Translations under genes and position numbers: made by a program | The notes under the pieces: model-generated | Told to the model about the DNA's origin: nothing | What the model saw: the letters and a program-made list of their open reading frames with translations, nothing else | The model's database searches: none | Shown: positions 1 through 6,248 of the stretch, piece by piece | Layout of the letters: every line of letters starts with the position of its first letter | How positions within the stretch are numbered: the stretch's first letter is position 1 | Assembly: GCA_947456995.1 (NCBI GenBank) | Contig: CANGVB010000233.1 | Coordinates: 1-6,248 of the forward strand | Direction of reading: 5' to 3' | Source: Bryobacteraceae bacterium | GTDB taxonomy: Bacteria; Acidobacteriota; Terriglobia; Bryobacterales; Bryobacteraceae | Length of the DNA stretch: 6,248 nt

Positions 1-946
1 GGCCGAAGGCTTCAATGCCCCCAAGCAAGGCGAAAAACATCACGGCTGTATTCATTTGAGAGCTTTCGCTCAGAACAATAGGGCGAATTACATTGTCGGC
101 CATACTCACAACCACCAGGCTCCAAACCAGCAGGATGCCAGCCTGGGTGAAGTTGCCAGTGCTTGCGAGGTACAGCACGCCTGGCAGCCAGACAATGCCA
201 GCGCCCACCAGGGGCAGAATGCTGAAGATTGAGGCAACGGCTCCCCAGAATGCCGCTGAAGGCAAGCCCGTGAACCAGAAGCCAAGACCAGTGAGCAGGC
301 CTTGTGCCAGGGCAACAGCGATCACGCCATAGACATTGGCGAACATCAGAACGCGAGTCTCAGCAAAGAGCGCATCCATAAGGTGAGACGGAAGAGGCAC
401 CCACGACTTGCTCTCCTCCAGCACCTCTGCCCCACCACGGAAAAGAAAGAACATCGTGACAAGGGTGATGATGCTGGAAAACACCCACGAGCCCAAGCCC
501 TGAATACTGCGCAGTGCATTAGACAAGATGCTGGAACTCAAGCCAGCAAGGCGGCCCTGCAGAAAATCTTTGGTTTGCTGCGCATCCCAGCCAAATTGCT
601 CACCCAGAAAAGCAATGCTGCGATCAAACCACACAACATTTCCCGACGGCCCAATGGCGGCGCTAAAGGCATCCATCGCATGCTTCATTTCTCTGCTGAT
701 AGCAACACCAAGCATCGTCAGCGGAAGAAGAAAAAGAAAGCCAGTCGCGATCGTACAGATAAAGGCAGATAGAGTGGGACGCTTGGTCTTCCGAACCAGC
801 CAGCTATAGGCGGGATAGAAAACAATAGACAGCACCAGCGCAAGAAAGACTTCGCTAAAAAACGGACGCATCACCAGATAGCAGCCGTACGCCAACAGTA
901 CGCTCAGCAGCGCAAGTACAGTCCAGGTAATGTGCCGGGGCGTCAA
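1..946 (-). CDS. AI-2E family transporter (C-terminus cut by window edge)
   Basis: Polytopic inner-membrane protein of the AI-2E (TqsA/YdiK/PerM-like) family. Members have been linked to autoinducer-2 export or to Na+(Li+)/H+ antiport, and the cargo cannot be told from sequence. The 315 readable residues show an N-terminal pair of membrane helices (about 7-25 and 33-50), a third (about 62-83), a more polar stretch (about 85-150), then further hydrophobic segments (about 152-170, 203-225, 232-262, 266-284, 300-315). Family hallmarks are ADNVIRP at 283-289 and FALLGGIEAFG at 305-315. Family members are usually about 340-380 residues, so only the last few dozen are missing. The frame is closed upstream by a stop within the enolase gene and has no ATG before residue 26, which lies after the first helix. 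TTG at 944-946, preceded by GGAGAG with 6-base spacing, is therefore the chosen start. It begins 2 bases after the enolase stop, suggesting co-transcription. Family call firm; substrate unknown. Confidence 0.92.
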   Translation of the reverse strand, partial: MTPRHITWTVLALLSVLLAYGCYLVMRPFFSEVFLALVLSIVFYPAYSWLVRKTKRPTLSAFICTIATGFLFLLPLTMLGVAISREMKHAMDAFSAAIGPSGNVVWFDRSIAFLGEQFGWDAQQTKDFLQGRLAGLSSSILSNALRSIQGLGSWVFSSIITLVTMFFLFRGGAEVLEESKSWVPLPSHLMDALFAETRVLMFANVYGVIAVALAQGLLTGLGFWFTGLPSAAFWGAVASIFSILPLVGAGIVWLPGVLYLASTGNFTQAGILLVWSLVVVSMADNVIRPIVLSESSQMNTAVMFFALLGGIEAFG

Positions 947-948
947 AG

Positions 949-2157
949 CTAGCTCTCCAGCCTCCGAGCCTGTTTGATGTAGTCAGGATCGAAATCAACT
1001 CCGAGGCCATGGCCAGTAGGCACGGGCAACTTACCGTTTGTGATGCGCAAGTTTGGCGTATACCAGGATGCGGGCTTCGGCTGGTTGCGATGCGGGAATT
1101 CCATAAAAGCACCGATGTTCGGTGTGGCTGCGGCGAAGTTGAGCATCTTCACACCAGCTGCATCAATTTGCGTATTGTGCGGAGTGATCTTCATGCCCAC
1201 CTTTGCAGCCATGCGCGCAACGCGGGAAGCACGGATGATGCCTCCACAGTAGTTCAGATCCGGCTGGATGATGTCGACAACTTTACGCTCGATCATGTCG
1301 TTGAACTTCCAAAGAGTGCTGTCACACTCACCACCCGCAACGGGCATATCGAGTGAGTCGGCCACCTTCTTGGTGTCACTCACTTCTTCCCAGGGGCAGG
1401 GCTCTTCAAAGAACGCAATCTTGAGGCCCGCCATCCATTTGCCGAGATCAATCGCAGCAGCCGCATCATATCCGCCGTTGGCATCCACGTAGATCGTGAT
1501 CTGATCGCCCATGCGCTTCCGAGCCAACTCCAGCATCTTCCGGGTTCGGCCGGGATACTGATCGGTGTTGCGGCCCATACGGCCACCAATCTTGAACTTC
1601 ACAGCCTTGGCTTGCGTTTCAGCGAGGCCCCGAACGTAAACTTCAACCTCTTCTTCCGCGGTGGTTTCACGGCCAGAACCAGAAAGATAAACGGGAATCT
1701 CTGTCCGCAGAGCACCACCCATCAGGGACGCCACAGACTTTTTGGCGATGCGCCCAAGCAGGTCCCATGTCGCCTGTTCTACGGCGGCAACCGGGCTCCA
1801 GAATGGCTGGCCGGCCCACTTGTAGTTCTTGATGTAGACCTCATCGATGATCGATTCAAGATCGCGGGCATCCTGGCCCACAAAAGCGGGAATCACCTTG
1901 TGCAGCAGGATCGGCAGAAAGTCATCGATGTCTTTGGTTCTTACAATTCCGATGGCACCTTCAGCGCTGTGCACACGGACGAATGTCGCCTTGTCCCGCT
2001 CCAGCACTTCAACGCTTTTGATACGAACGGGAGTCGAAAACTGTTTGTGCAAACCAAAGAGGGGCGCCTCATAGGAGGGCACCCTTCTTGGATAGTCCTG
2101 AGACCATAACGAAAGTGCAGGGCTTGCAATTGAAGCCAGAAGCGTTCTACGTCGCAT
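949..2157 (-). CDS. Tat-exported enolase superfamily enzyme, mandelate racemase/muconate lactonizing type
   Basis: A 402-residue enzyme of the enolase superfamily. Family members abstract a proton alpha to a carboxylate and racemise or dehydrate acids, often sugar acids. The MR-type residues are all present: KFK at 187-189 (KxK base motif), Asp225 in VDAN, Glu251/Glu252 in FFEEP, Glu277 in GGEC as metal ligands, Asp300 in QPDLN with His327 in TPHNT as the His-Asp dyad, and Glu353 in FMEF. The N-terminal capping domain (about 40-150) precedes the barrel. The N-terminus RRRTLLASIASPALS resembles a twin-arginine signal (RRxFL-like), implying export folded to the periplasm, whereas most characterised relatives are cytoplasmic. 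I chose ATG at 2157 because it puts the twin arginines at the start. A GTG at 2226 would add 23 residues and overlap the previous gene. Substrate unknown; rhamnonate-, galactonate- or gluconate-type dehydratase and racemase are all possible. Confidence 0.93.
   Translation of the reverse strand: MRRRTLLASIASPALSLWSQDYPRRVPSYEAPLFGLHKQFSTPVRIKSVEVLERDKATFVRVHSAEGAIGIVRTKDIDDFLPILLHKVIPAFVGQDARDLESIIDEVYIKNYKWAGQPFWSPVAAVEQATWDLLGRIAKKSVASLMGGALRTEIPVYLSGSGRETTAEEEVEVYVRGLAETQAKAVKFKIGGRMGRNTDQYPGRTRKMLELARKRMGDQITIYVDANGGYDAAAAIDLGKWMAGLKIAFFEEPCPWEEVSDTKKVADSLDMPVAGGECDSTLWKFNDMIERKVVDIIQPDLNYCGGIIRASRVARMAAKVGMKITPHNTQIDAAGVKMLNFAAATPNIGAFMEFPHRNQPKPASWYTPNLRITNGKLPVPTGHGLGVDFDPDYIKQARRLES
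953..958 (-). promoter_or_regulatory. Shine-Dalgarno for the AI-2E gene (decides a TTG start)
   Basis: Read on the minus strand, GGAGAG lies 6 bases before TTG at 944-946. It sits inside the last codons of the enolase gene, just before its stop. No ATG or GTG exists between the preceding in-frame stop and this TTG, so the site is the main support for the start. Confidence 0.7.
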
Positions 2158-2190
2158 ACTTGCACTTCGTATTCTTTCACGTTTGCAAGT
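2158..2190 (-). promoter_or_regulatory. Perfect 7-bp inverted repeat directly before the enolase start codon
   Basis: ACTTGCA at 2158-2164 and its exact complement TGCAAGT at 2184-2190 flank a 19-base spacer. On the transcript the 3' arm touches the ATG. The spacer contains GAAG (2165-2168), the only plausible, weak ribosome binding site, 7 bases from the ATG. It could be an operator or an RNA hairpin that affects translation of the enzyme. It lies in the only real gap (2158-2209) of the window. The repeat is seen directly; any function is inference, and a 7-bp match with this spacing can arise by chance. Confidence 0.35.
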
Positions 2191-2209
2191 CTGTTCTACT
2201 GACGAAAAG

Positions 2210-5044
2210 CTAGCGTCGCCCGCCACTCACGGGCGTACTGTTGCCGCGGGCATTCGATAGCGTCACCTGGACAGAACTGAGATTGTTGAAATCTCCTTCC
2301 AGCGTGTAAGGAATGCTCAGCTTAAAGCCGCCGCCTTCGGTTCTACCTTGTGCCGATTGAAACCAGGCAGTGGAGACCGCTGCCAGATTGTCGATCGAAA
2401 ACGTGGCAGAGCCGCTGTTGTTCACGCCGCTGGCAAGCGTAAAGGTGAGTGAGCCACCGGTGAGACTGCGCTGTGTGGAGAGTGCAGTGATCTCGACGTT
2501 AAAGCCGGTCGCTGTACGAACCATGGCAACGCTGCCAGGCAGGATCAACGGAGCAGCCGCATCGATTGTCAGCGTCTGGGTAACACGCTGGGTCAACAGG
2601 TCGTTTCCGTTGAGGCTAAGACTGAGGAGTGTCACAGTTGCCGTACCGGCAACAGAACCCTGATCGATCGGAGCCCTGAATTCAACAGCATTTGCCGCGA
2701 GGGTGAAGCTAAGACGGCGAGTCGAAACAGCGCTGAATCGCGGAAAGTCATTGGCACCATTGTTCGGGTTGTTGTCGGCTGCTGGCACAAAACTGATTTC
2801 AAGAAGTCCCGTCAGCGCCTGCCCCGGAGCCTGTGTGAGCCGCACCACTGCCGTGGACTGATCTGTTACCAGAGCAGGCTTGTCGAGCGAAACAGTCGGG
2901 TTAACTGTAATCGCAGCTGCAACTGTGATTCGCGAATCGGCAAACGCTCCATTCGGGTTGCTCACTCGAATTGCGATGGTGCCGGCCTGTTGCAGCAAGT
3001 TCGCTGGAATGGTGGCAATCAATTGCTGGGCACTGGTACGAACAACGCGGGCACTGGCGCCATTCAAGGTAAGCACAGCTTGCGGAAAGAAGCCGTCACC
3101 ATTGATCGTAACCTCAGCCGTGGAACCAGACGCAGGCAACGAAGCCGGGTTGATGGAACTGATCGTAATCGGGTTGAAGACGTCGAAGTCAAATTCGGGG
3201 CTTTGAATAGAACTCGAATTCCGAATGCGCAATTTGGCAGCCCCGGGAGCGCCAAGCAGGTTTGCTGGAATGGCAGCAGAAATCGAAGTAGAGCTTATAA
3301 ACGTAGTGGAGAGATCGAATCCATTCCAGACCAGCGTAGAGGAAGAGTTGAAATTCGAGCCCGTAATCGCAAGCCTGAAGGCGGGAGCACCAACAACTGC
3401 CGCACTTGGATTCAAGCCGGTAATCGACGGAAGCGGGATCACCAACCCAGTCACTTGAATCGAGCAATTCACAACGACGGTCGAATTGGCCGCATCCGTG
3501 ATGGTGGCTGCAAAGGGATAAGCGCCAGAGGCTGTTGAGCCAAGAGTCCCGCTGATCGCGCCGGCGGAATTCATCGTTAAACCTGGAGGCAGCGCACCGC
3601 CAGTCAATGTAAACACATAGCGTCCCGCGCCTCCACTTGCTGTGATTGCGCCTGAGTAAACCGAACCTGCAGTGCCGGCCGGTGTGCTGCAAGCACCCGT
3701 CAAAGCCGTCGCAGCGCCAAGCACGTTGATGGAGCAACTAACCAATCCAAATTGGACAGGCGAAGTTGAGTTGTCGTCCACCCGAACGGTATAAGTGAAA
3801 TTGCCAGGATTCGATGGAGCGCCACTCAGAGCACCATCTCTGGAAAGAGCCAGTCCAGCAGGCACGCCTGCCGGAGCCGAAAACACATAGGGAGGAAAGC
3901 CCCCGGAGGCAGTAGCTCTGCCCGCGAGACTGAAACCGACGCGTCCTTCTTTGGGCAATGTGCCGCAATCAGCAGCCACACCACAGTTGCGTATCGGCTT
4001 GGCGTCAGATGCAGTCAAAACAGGAAAGTTAGGCGAGGCGGGCAGCGACACCGTCAAGTTGATGTTGCTATTGGTTAGAACTCCACTTGAGGCCACAATC
4101 GGAATACTGCGGTAGGTGGCTCGAAACTCATAAGTACCATCAGCGGCATTCGATACCCTGGTTGCCGTAAAGTTGGTGATCTCTCGTGACTGCCCGTTTT
4201 CCGTCAGGCTTGCCTGAAATTGCGGCAGCGTAAAGGACGATCCCGTCACATAACCACTGCCACGTGCAACCACCGTAAGTTCGGGGCAGAGATTGATCGT
4301 GTTCGCCGGTTGAATCACAAGCGTCGTGTTGTTGATGCTGCCATTGCGCACTTCAAAGACAAGACGCCCCAGAACACCGCCGCTATTGCGTGACTGTCGC
4401 ACCAGGGCAAAGGCGCCATTGTCCAGAAACGCATCCATCGTCAGCGATCCAGGAAGTTCAAAAGAAGCGTTCTGCCCGCCGCCAAGGCCATTGGTGTAGC
4501 CGACGGAGGCGTATGCTCTGCCCAGCCGGGTATTCTCGCCAAGATCCCACTGGATAGTGTCGTAATTGAACTCGATATCGAAGTTGCCTGCGCCTGTATC
4601 GGTTCTTTCAATCAGCACGACTTGAAAACTGTTTAGCTTGTCAGCCTTGGCGGCAAAGTAACCAACACCGAAATAGTTGACGGCAAATGCACGGCGACCG
4701 TTCACTGTATCGTTACCATAAGTCACCTCAGCAGACCTCGTTGTATCGACGTCGGCATAAAACGGGGCGATCATTGGCGTATTGAGAGTACGAAGAGAAG
4801 TTGGCACCCAATTTGCAGCCGCACCGACTGTATTGACACTTCCAAACGTGATGTTGCCGTTATTAGTGACAAAGGTGCTTTGATAGGTCTGCCCAAAGAA
4901 ATTGATCGGGAAACCGATATTCGCGCTGATGAAGTTATCGTCGCCGTTGGCAAGTTTGTTTGTTGTGAAGCCTACGTTTCCGCGGCTTGCCTGGCCCCAG
5001 AGAGCCATCGTACATAAAGCGAATCCGAGAATAGCCTTAAGCAT
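2210..5044 (-). CDS. Large secreted NIDO / putative-Ig / IPT-TIG surface protein
   Basis: 944 residues, likely exported by a Sec signal (1-18, MLKAILGFAL then ALWGQA). Domains in order: a NIDO (nidogen-like) domain at about 40-235, with the family core APFYADVD at 93-100 and FNYDTIQWDLGE at 159-170; a linker beta region (about 245-345); two He_PIG-like putative Ig domains (about 365-442 and 445-532), with the typical ending LPPGLTMNSAGAISGT in the second; two IPT/TIG domains (about 537-623 and 625-712) with the matching strands IPANLLGAPG and IPANLLQQAG; and a C-terminal beta-rich region (716-944) I cannot assign. There is no LPXTG, PEP-CTERM or obvious C-terminal anchor; the protein ends SGGRR. 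These domains are typical of extracellular adhesion or carbohydrate-binding proteins, so a surface or matrix role is inferred and not shown. ATG at 5042-5044 overlaps the previous stop (TAATG) and has GGAGGT 6 bases upstream. Confidence 0.9.
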   Translation of the reverse strand: MLKAILGFALCTMALWGQASRGNVGFTTNKLANGDDNFISANIGFPINFFGQTYQSTFVTNNGNITFGSVNTVGAAANWVPTSLRTLNTPMIAPFYADVDTTRSAEVTYGNDTVNGRRAFAVNYFGVGYFAAKADKLNSFQVVLIERTDTGAGNFDIEFNYDTIQWDLGENTRLGRAYASVGYTNGLGGGQNASFELPGSLTMDAFLDNGAFALVRQSRNSGGVLGRLVFEVRNGSINNTTLVIQPANTINLCPELTVVARGSGYVTGSSFTLPQFQASLTENGQSREITNFTATRVSNAADGTYEFRATYRSIPIVASSGVLTNSNINLTVSLPASPNFPVLTASDAKPIRNCGVAADCGTLPKEGRVGFSLAGRATASGGFPPYVFSAPAGVPAGLALSRDGALSGAPSNPGNFTYTVRVDDNSTSPVQFGLVSCSINVLGAATALTGACSTPAGTAGSVYSGAITASGGAGRYVFTLTGGALPPGLTMNSAGAISGTLGSTASGAYPFAATITDAANSTVVVNCSIQVTGLVIPLPSITGLNPSAAVVGAPAFRLAITGSNFNSSSTLVWNGFDLSTTFISSTSISAAIPANLLGAPGAAKLRIRNSSSIQSPEFDFDVFNPITISSINPASLPASGSTAEVTINGDGFFPQAVLTLNGASARVVRTSAQQLIATIPANLLQQAGTIAIRVSNPNGAFADSRITVAAAITVNPTVSLDKPALVTDQSTAVVRLTQAPGQALTGLLEISFVPAADNNPNNGANDFPRFSAVSTRRLSFTLAANAVEFRAPIDQGSVAGTATVTLLSLSLNGNDLLTQRVTQTLTIDAAAPLILPGSVAMVRTATGFNVEITALSTQRSLTGGSLTFTLASGVNNSGSATFSIDNLAAVSTAWFQSAQGRTEGGGFKLSIPYTLEGDFNNLSSVQVTLSNARGNSTPVSGGRR

Positions 5045-5898
5045 TAGCGCACCTCCGGTGCGGGCATGGAGTAAAGTTTTTGGCCTTGGCTAAGGGCAAA
5101 GAGCAACTGCGAGTTTTCCCCTTCAGCAATGTAGAAGCCAGCCTGCTGCAGTGGTTTGAGTCGATCCACACCAGAACTGGCGATGCTTTCAAATGAGCCA
5201 TTCGAAATCTGCCATCGGCCAAGTTGGCCCTCGACGCCTACGGCCAAAACCGCATCAGCAGATTCAATCGAGATTTGGCGGAAAGCAGGAATAGATTCGA
5301 ATTCATGTCGAGCCACCTGCTTCCATTCATTGGCGCTTCGCTCAAATACGATAAAGACACCGGGAGCCGCAACAATTAATCGCCTGTCACGAATCGCGAA
5401 TTGCGCTTCGGGCCCAAAGCTCCCGATCCAGTTCCCTGCAGAGGTCTTAAGCAGGCCATCCATTTCGAGCAATAGAAATTCACCATCATTTTCAAGGTGG
5501 ATCGATTTAGCAACTACCTGCTGTGGTGCTTGCCCCCACAAGGCAAACTTGTCTTCAGACTTCCACCAGAGGGCCGTCACACGCCCGTCTGGAGAGAACA
5601 ATACCTGATCGGGTTTGCTGCCTGAGACCTCATCCGTTGTCTCAGCATCTTTGAATCGACGTGACAAACGATTGTCAGGCAAGGCAACCACCCATTGCAG
5701 CGCAGTGGGCGAAACCCAGGCATCCACAACCTGTTCTGGCAGTTGGGGGCCAGACTCATTGCGTAACGAACCCGGCAGCCCGGCAATCCGGCGGATCGAC
5801 TTAGTGGAGGAATCCCAGATCCAACCAAGGGATGGCGTATCTATTTCACTGGCACCAAGGACTGACGCTGCCAGGCAGATCCAAATCATTCGCTTCAT
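5044..5898 (-). CDS. Secreted beta-propeller-like hypothetical protein
   Basis: 284 residues with a likely Sec signal (1-16, basic MKR then IWICLAASVLGA). Cys8 is not in a convincing lipobox. The mature part is strand-rich with short repeating units ending in aromatic or glycine turns. FSPDGRVTALWW at 101-112 matches the look of WD40/TolB-type blades, and GWIWDSSTKSIRRIAG at 25-40 and VGVEGQLGRWQ at 220-230 look like further blades. The GWIWD...IRRIAGLPG opening resembles one I recall from acidobacterial exported proteins. At this size only some four to five blades would fit, so an incomplete or divergent propeller is possible. I see no enzyme motif. It starts 2 bases after the stop of the membrane-anchored Ig-like protein and its stop overlaps the start of the NIDO/TIG protein, so these three probably act together at the cell envelope. 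Gene is firm; function is unknown. Confidence 0.85.
   Translation of the reverse strand: MKRMIWICLAASVLGASEIDTPSLGWIWDSSTKSIRRIAGLPGSLRNESGPQLPEQVVDAWVSPTALQWVVALPDNRLSRRFKDAETTDEVSGSKPDQVLFSPDGRVTALWWKSEDKFALWGQAPQQVVAKSIHLENDGEFLLLEMDGLLKTSAGNWIGSFGPEAQFAIRDRRLIVAAPGVFIVFERSANEWKQVARHEFESIPAFRQISIESADAVLAVGVEGQLGRWQISNGSFESIASSGVDRLKPLQQAGFYIAEGENSQLLFALSQGQKLYSMPAPEVR
5051..5056 (-). promoter_or_regulatory. Strong Shine-Dalgarno for the NIDO/TIG protein gene
   Basis: GGAGGT on the minus strand, 6 bases before ATG at 5042-5044. It lies within the last codons of the preceding gene, whose TAA shares one base with this ATG. This arrangement favours translational coupling of the two genes. Confidence 0.75.
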
Positions 5899-5900
5899 GG

Positions 5901-6248
5901 CTATCTAACCCTCCCTGAAGAAATCACTGATCGTGGGCCAAACACGGGCTGGCCGCCAACGCCAATCCTGATGCTTGGTGGTGCAGGTGGCTGAATGGCC
6001 GGGCTGGATGGCGTTGAGCCACCACCTCCCAAACCAACACCGATTCCAACAGCCGCCGCAGCCGCCACCCCAGCGATAATGCCGATAGTTGCGCCGCTCA
6101 TGCCAGCAGCAGCACCGGCGGCTGCAGCAATATTTGCTTGCGAAATCGTGGCGCTTCCAATCGACGCACCATTCAATTGAGCGTTCACCGTGACGTTGAA
6201 CATGCCGGCAACCTGATTGGGTGTGTAGGAAGCAATTACCTGCCCTGA
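5901..6248 (-). CDS. Small Ig-like protein with one membrane helix and proline-rich tail (N-terminus cut by window edge)
   Basis: 115 readable C-terminal residues; the frame is open to the window edge, so the ATG at 6201-6203 (residue 16 of the readable part) is probably internal. Residues 1-40 read like the last strands of a bacterial Ig-like (Big_1/invasin-type) domain: ASYTPNQVAGMFNVTVNA, then an IGSATISQANI strand. A long Ala/Gly/Ile segment at about 43-74 is a probable single membrane helix, followed by a GGGGSTPSSP linker and a proline-rich tail ending IGVGGQPVFGPR plus nine more residues. The layout of Ig-like domain, Gly/Ala helix, proline-rich linker and short glycine tail ending in PR resembles small proteins I recall from Acidobacteria. 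Role unknown; anchoring or partnering the next two exported proteins is inferred from a 2-base gap to the next gene. The missing N-terminus prevents a full domain call. Confidence 0.8.
   Translation of the reverse strand, partial: SGQVIASYTPNQVAGMFNVTVNAQLNGASIGSATISQANIAAAAGAAAGMSGATIGIIAGVAAAAAVGIGVGLGGGGSTPSSPAIQPPAPPSIRIGVGGQPVFGPRSVISSGRVR
5909..5915 (-). promoter_or_regulatory. Shine-Dalgarno for the beta-propeller-like gene
   Basis: GGGAGGG on the minus strand, 10 bases before ATG at 5896-5898. It is embedded in the last codons of the upstream Ig-like gene (Gly-Arg-Val-Arg-stop). Spacing is slightly long but the match is good and no other ATG is nearby. Confidence 0.6.

Noticed and set aside
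302..772. 156-residue plus-strand open frame in the first kilobase
   Set aside because: It lies antisense to the AI-2E gene, is rich in Lys/Arg/His with no domain-like pattern, and the minus-strand frame gives a clear family match throughout.
2191..2209. Terminator between the large gene and the enolase gene
   Set aside because: No GC-rich hairpin followed by a T-run is visible. The nearby inverted repeat is AT-balanced, has a long loop and runs straight into the start codon.
2158..2226. GTG at 2224-2226 as the enolase start, giving 425 residues
   Set aside because: It would overlap the preceding gene by 17 bases and bury the twin-arginine signal 23 residues in. The ATG at 2157 puts that signal at the N-terminus.
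2909..3436. DNA-level direct repeat from the similar IPANLL segments
   Set aside because: The two stretches are similar as protein because both are TIG domains. The DNA has diverged and does not look like a recent repeat or a recombination site.
3189..3737. 182-residue minus-strand frame inside the large gene, and a similar-sized plus-strand frame at 2990-3538
   Set aside because: Both are out-of-frame shadows. Their translations are Arg/Cys/Trp-rich and patternless, while the 944-residue frame carries continuous domains there.
5875..5898. Lipoprotein signal in the propeller-like protein because of Cys8
   Set aside because: The residues before the cysteine (MIWIC) do not fit the usual lipobox. 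A standard signal cleavage near residue 16 is more likely.
6201..6203. ATG taken as the true start of the Ig-like protein
   Set aside because: The frame stays open to the window edge, and the residues before it (ASYTPNQVAG) continue the Ig-like strand pattern, so the Met is internal.

Overview
The window is a single block of five genes, all on the minus strand and packed almost end to end, so it is read from position 6248 down to 1. Only about 52 bases (2158-2209) lie between genes in the whole window. Both edge genes are cut: the one at 6248 lacks its beginning and the one at position 1 lacks its end. I see no RNA gene, insertion sequence, CRISPR array, phage gene or convincing promoter or terminator.

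The protein style points to Acidobacteriota, probably the Solibacter/Bryobacter group. The signs are secreted multidomain beta-rich proteins with low-complexity Ser/Thr/Ala/Asn content, a short Ig-like protein ending in a glycine-rich membrane segment and proline-rich tail, and a Tat-exported enolase-superfamily enzyme. This is inferred from recalled family resemblance, not from a search, and no marker gene is present to confirm it.

Layout in transcription order: (1) 6248-5901, the C-terminal part of a small Ig-like protein with one membrane helix; (2) 5898-5044, a 284-residue secreted protein resembling beta-propellers; (3) 5044-2210, a 944-residue exported protein with an N-terminal NIDO domain, two putative-Ig (He_PIG-like) domains, two IPT/TIG domains and an unassigned C-terminal region; (4) 2157-949, an enolase-superfamily enzyme of the mandelate racemase type with a Tat signal and a complete-looking catalytic set; (5) 946-1, an AI-2E family membrane protein starting at TTG and cut at its C-terminus.

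Genes 1-3 are separated by 2 bases or overlap by 1 (TAATG), and the start codons of genes 2 and 3 have good Shine-Dalgarno sequences placed in the end of the gene before. They look like one co-translated cell-envelope module. Genes 4 and 5 are also close to each other (2 bases), but gene 4 follows a 52-base gap holding a perfect 7-bp inverted repeat directly before its start codon, the only candidate control site I see. Whether the sugar-acid-type enzyme and the transporter-like protein work with the surface module is unknown; adjacency is the only evidence.
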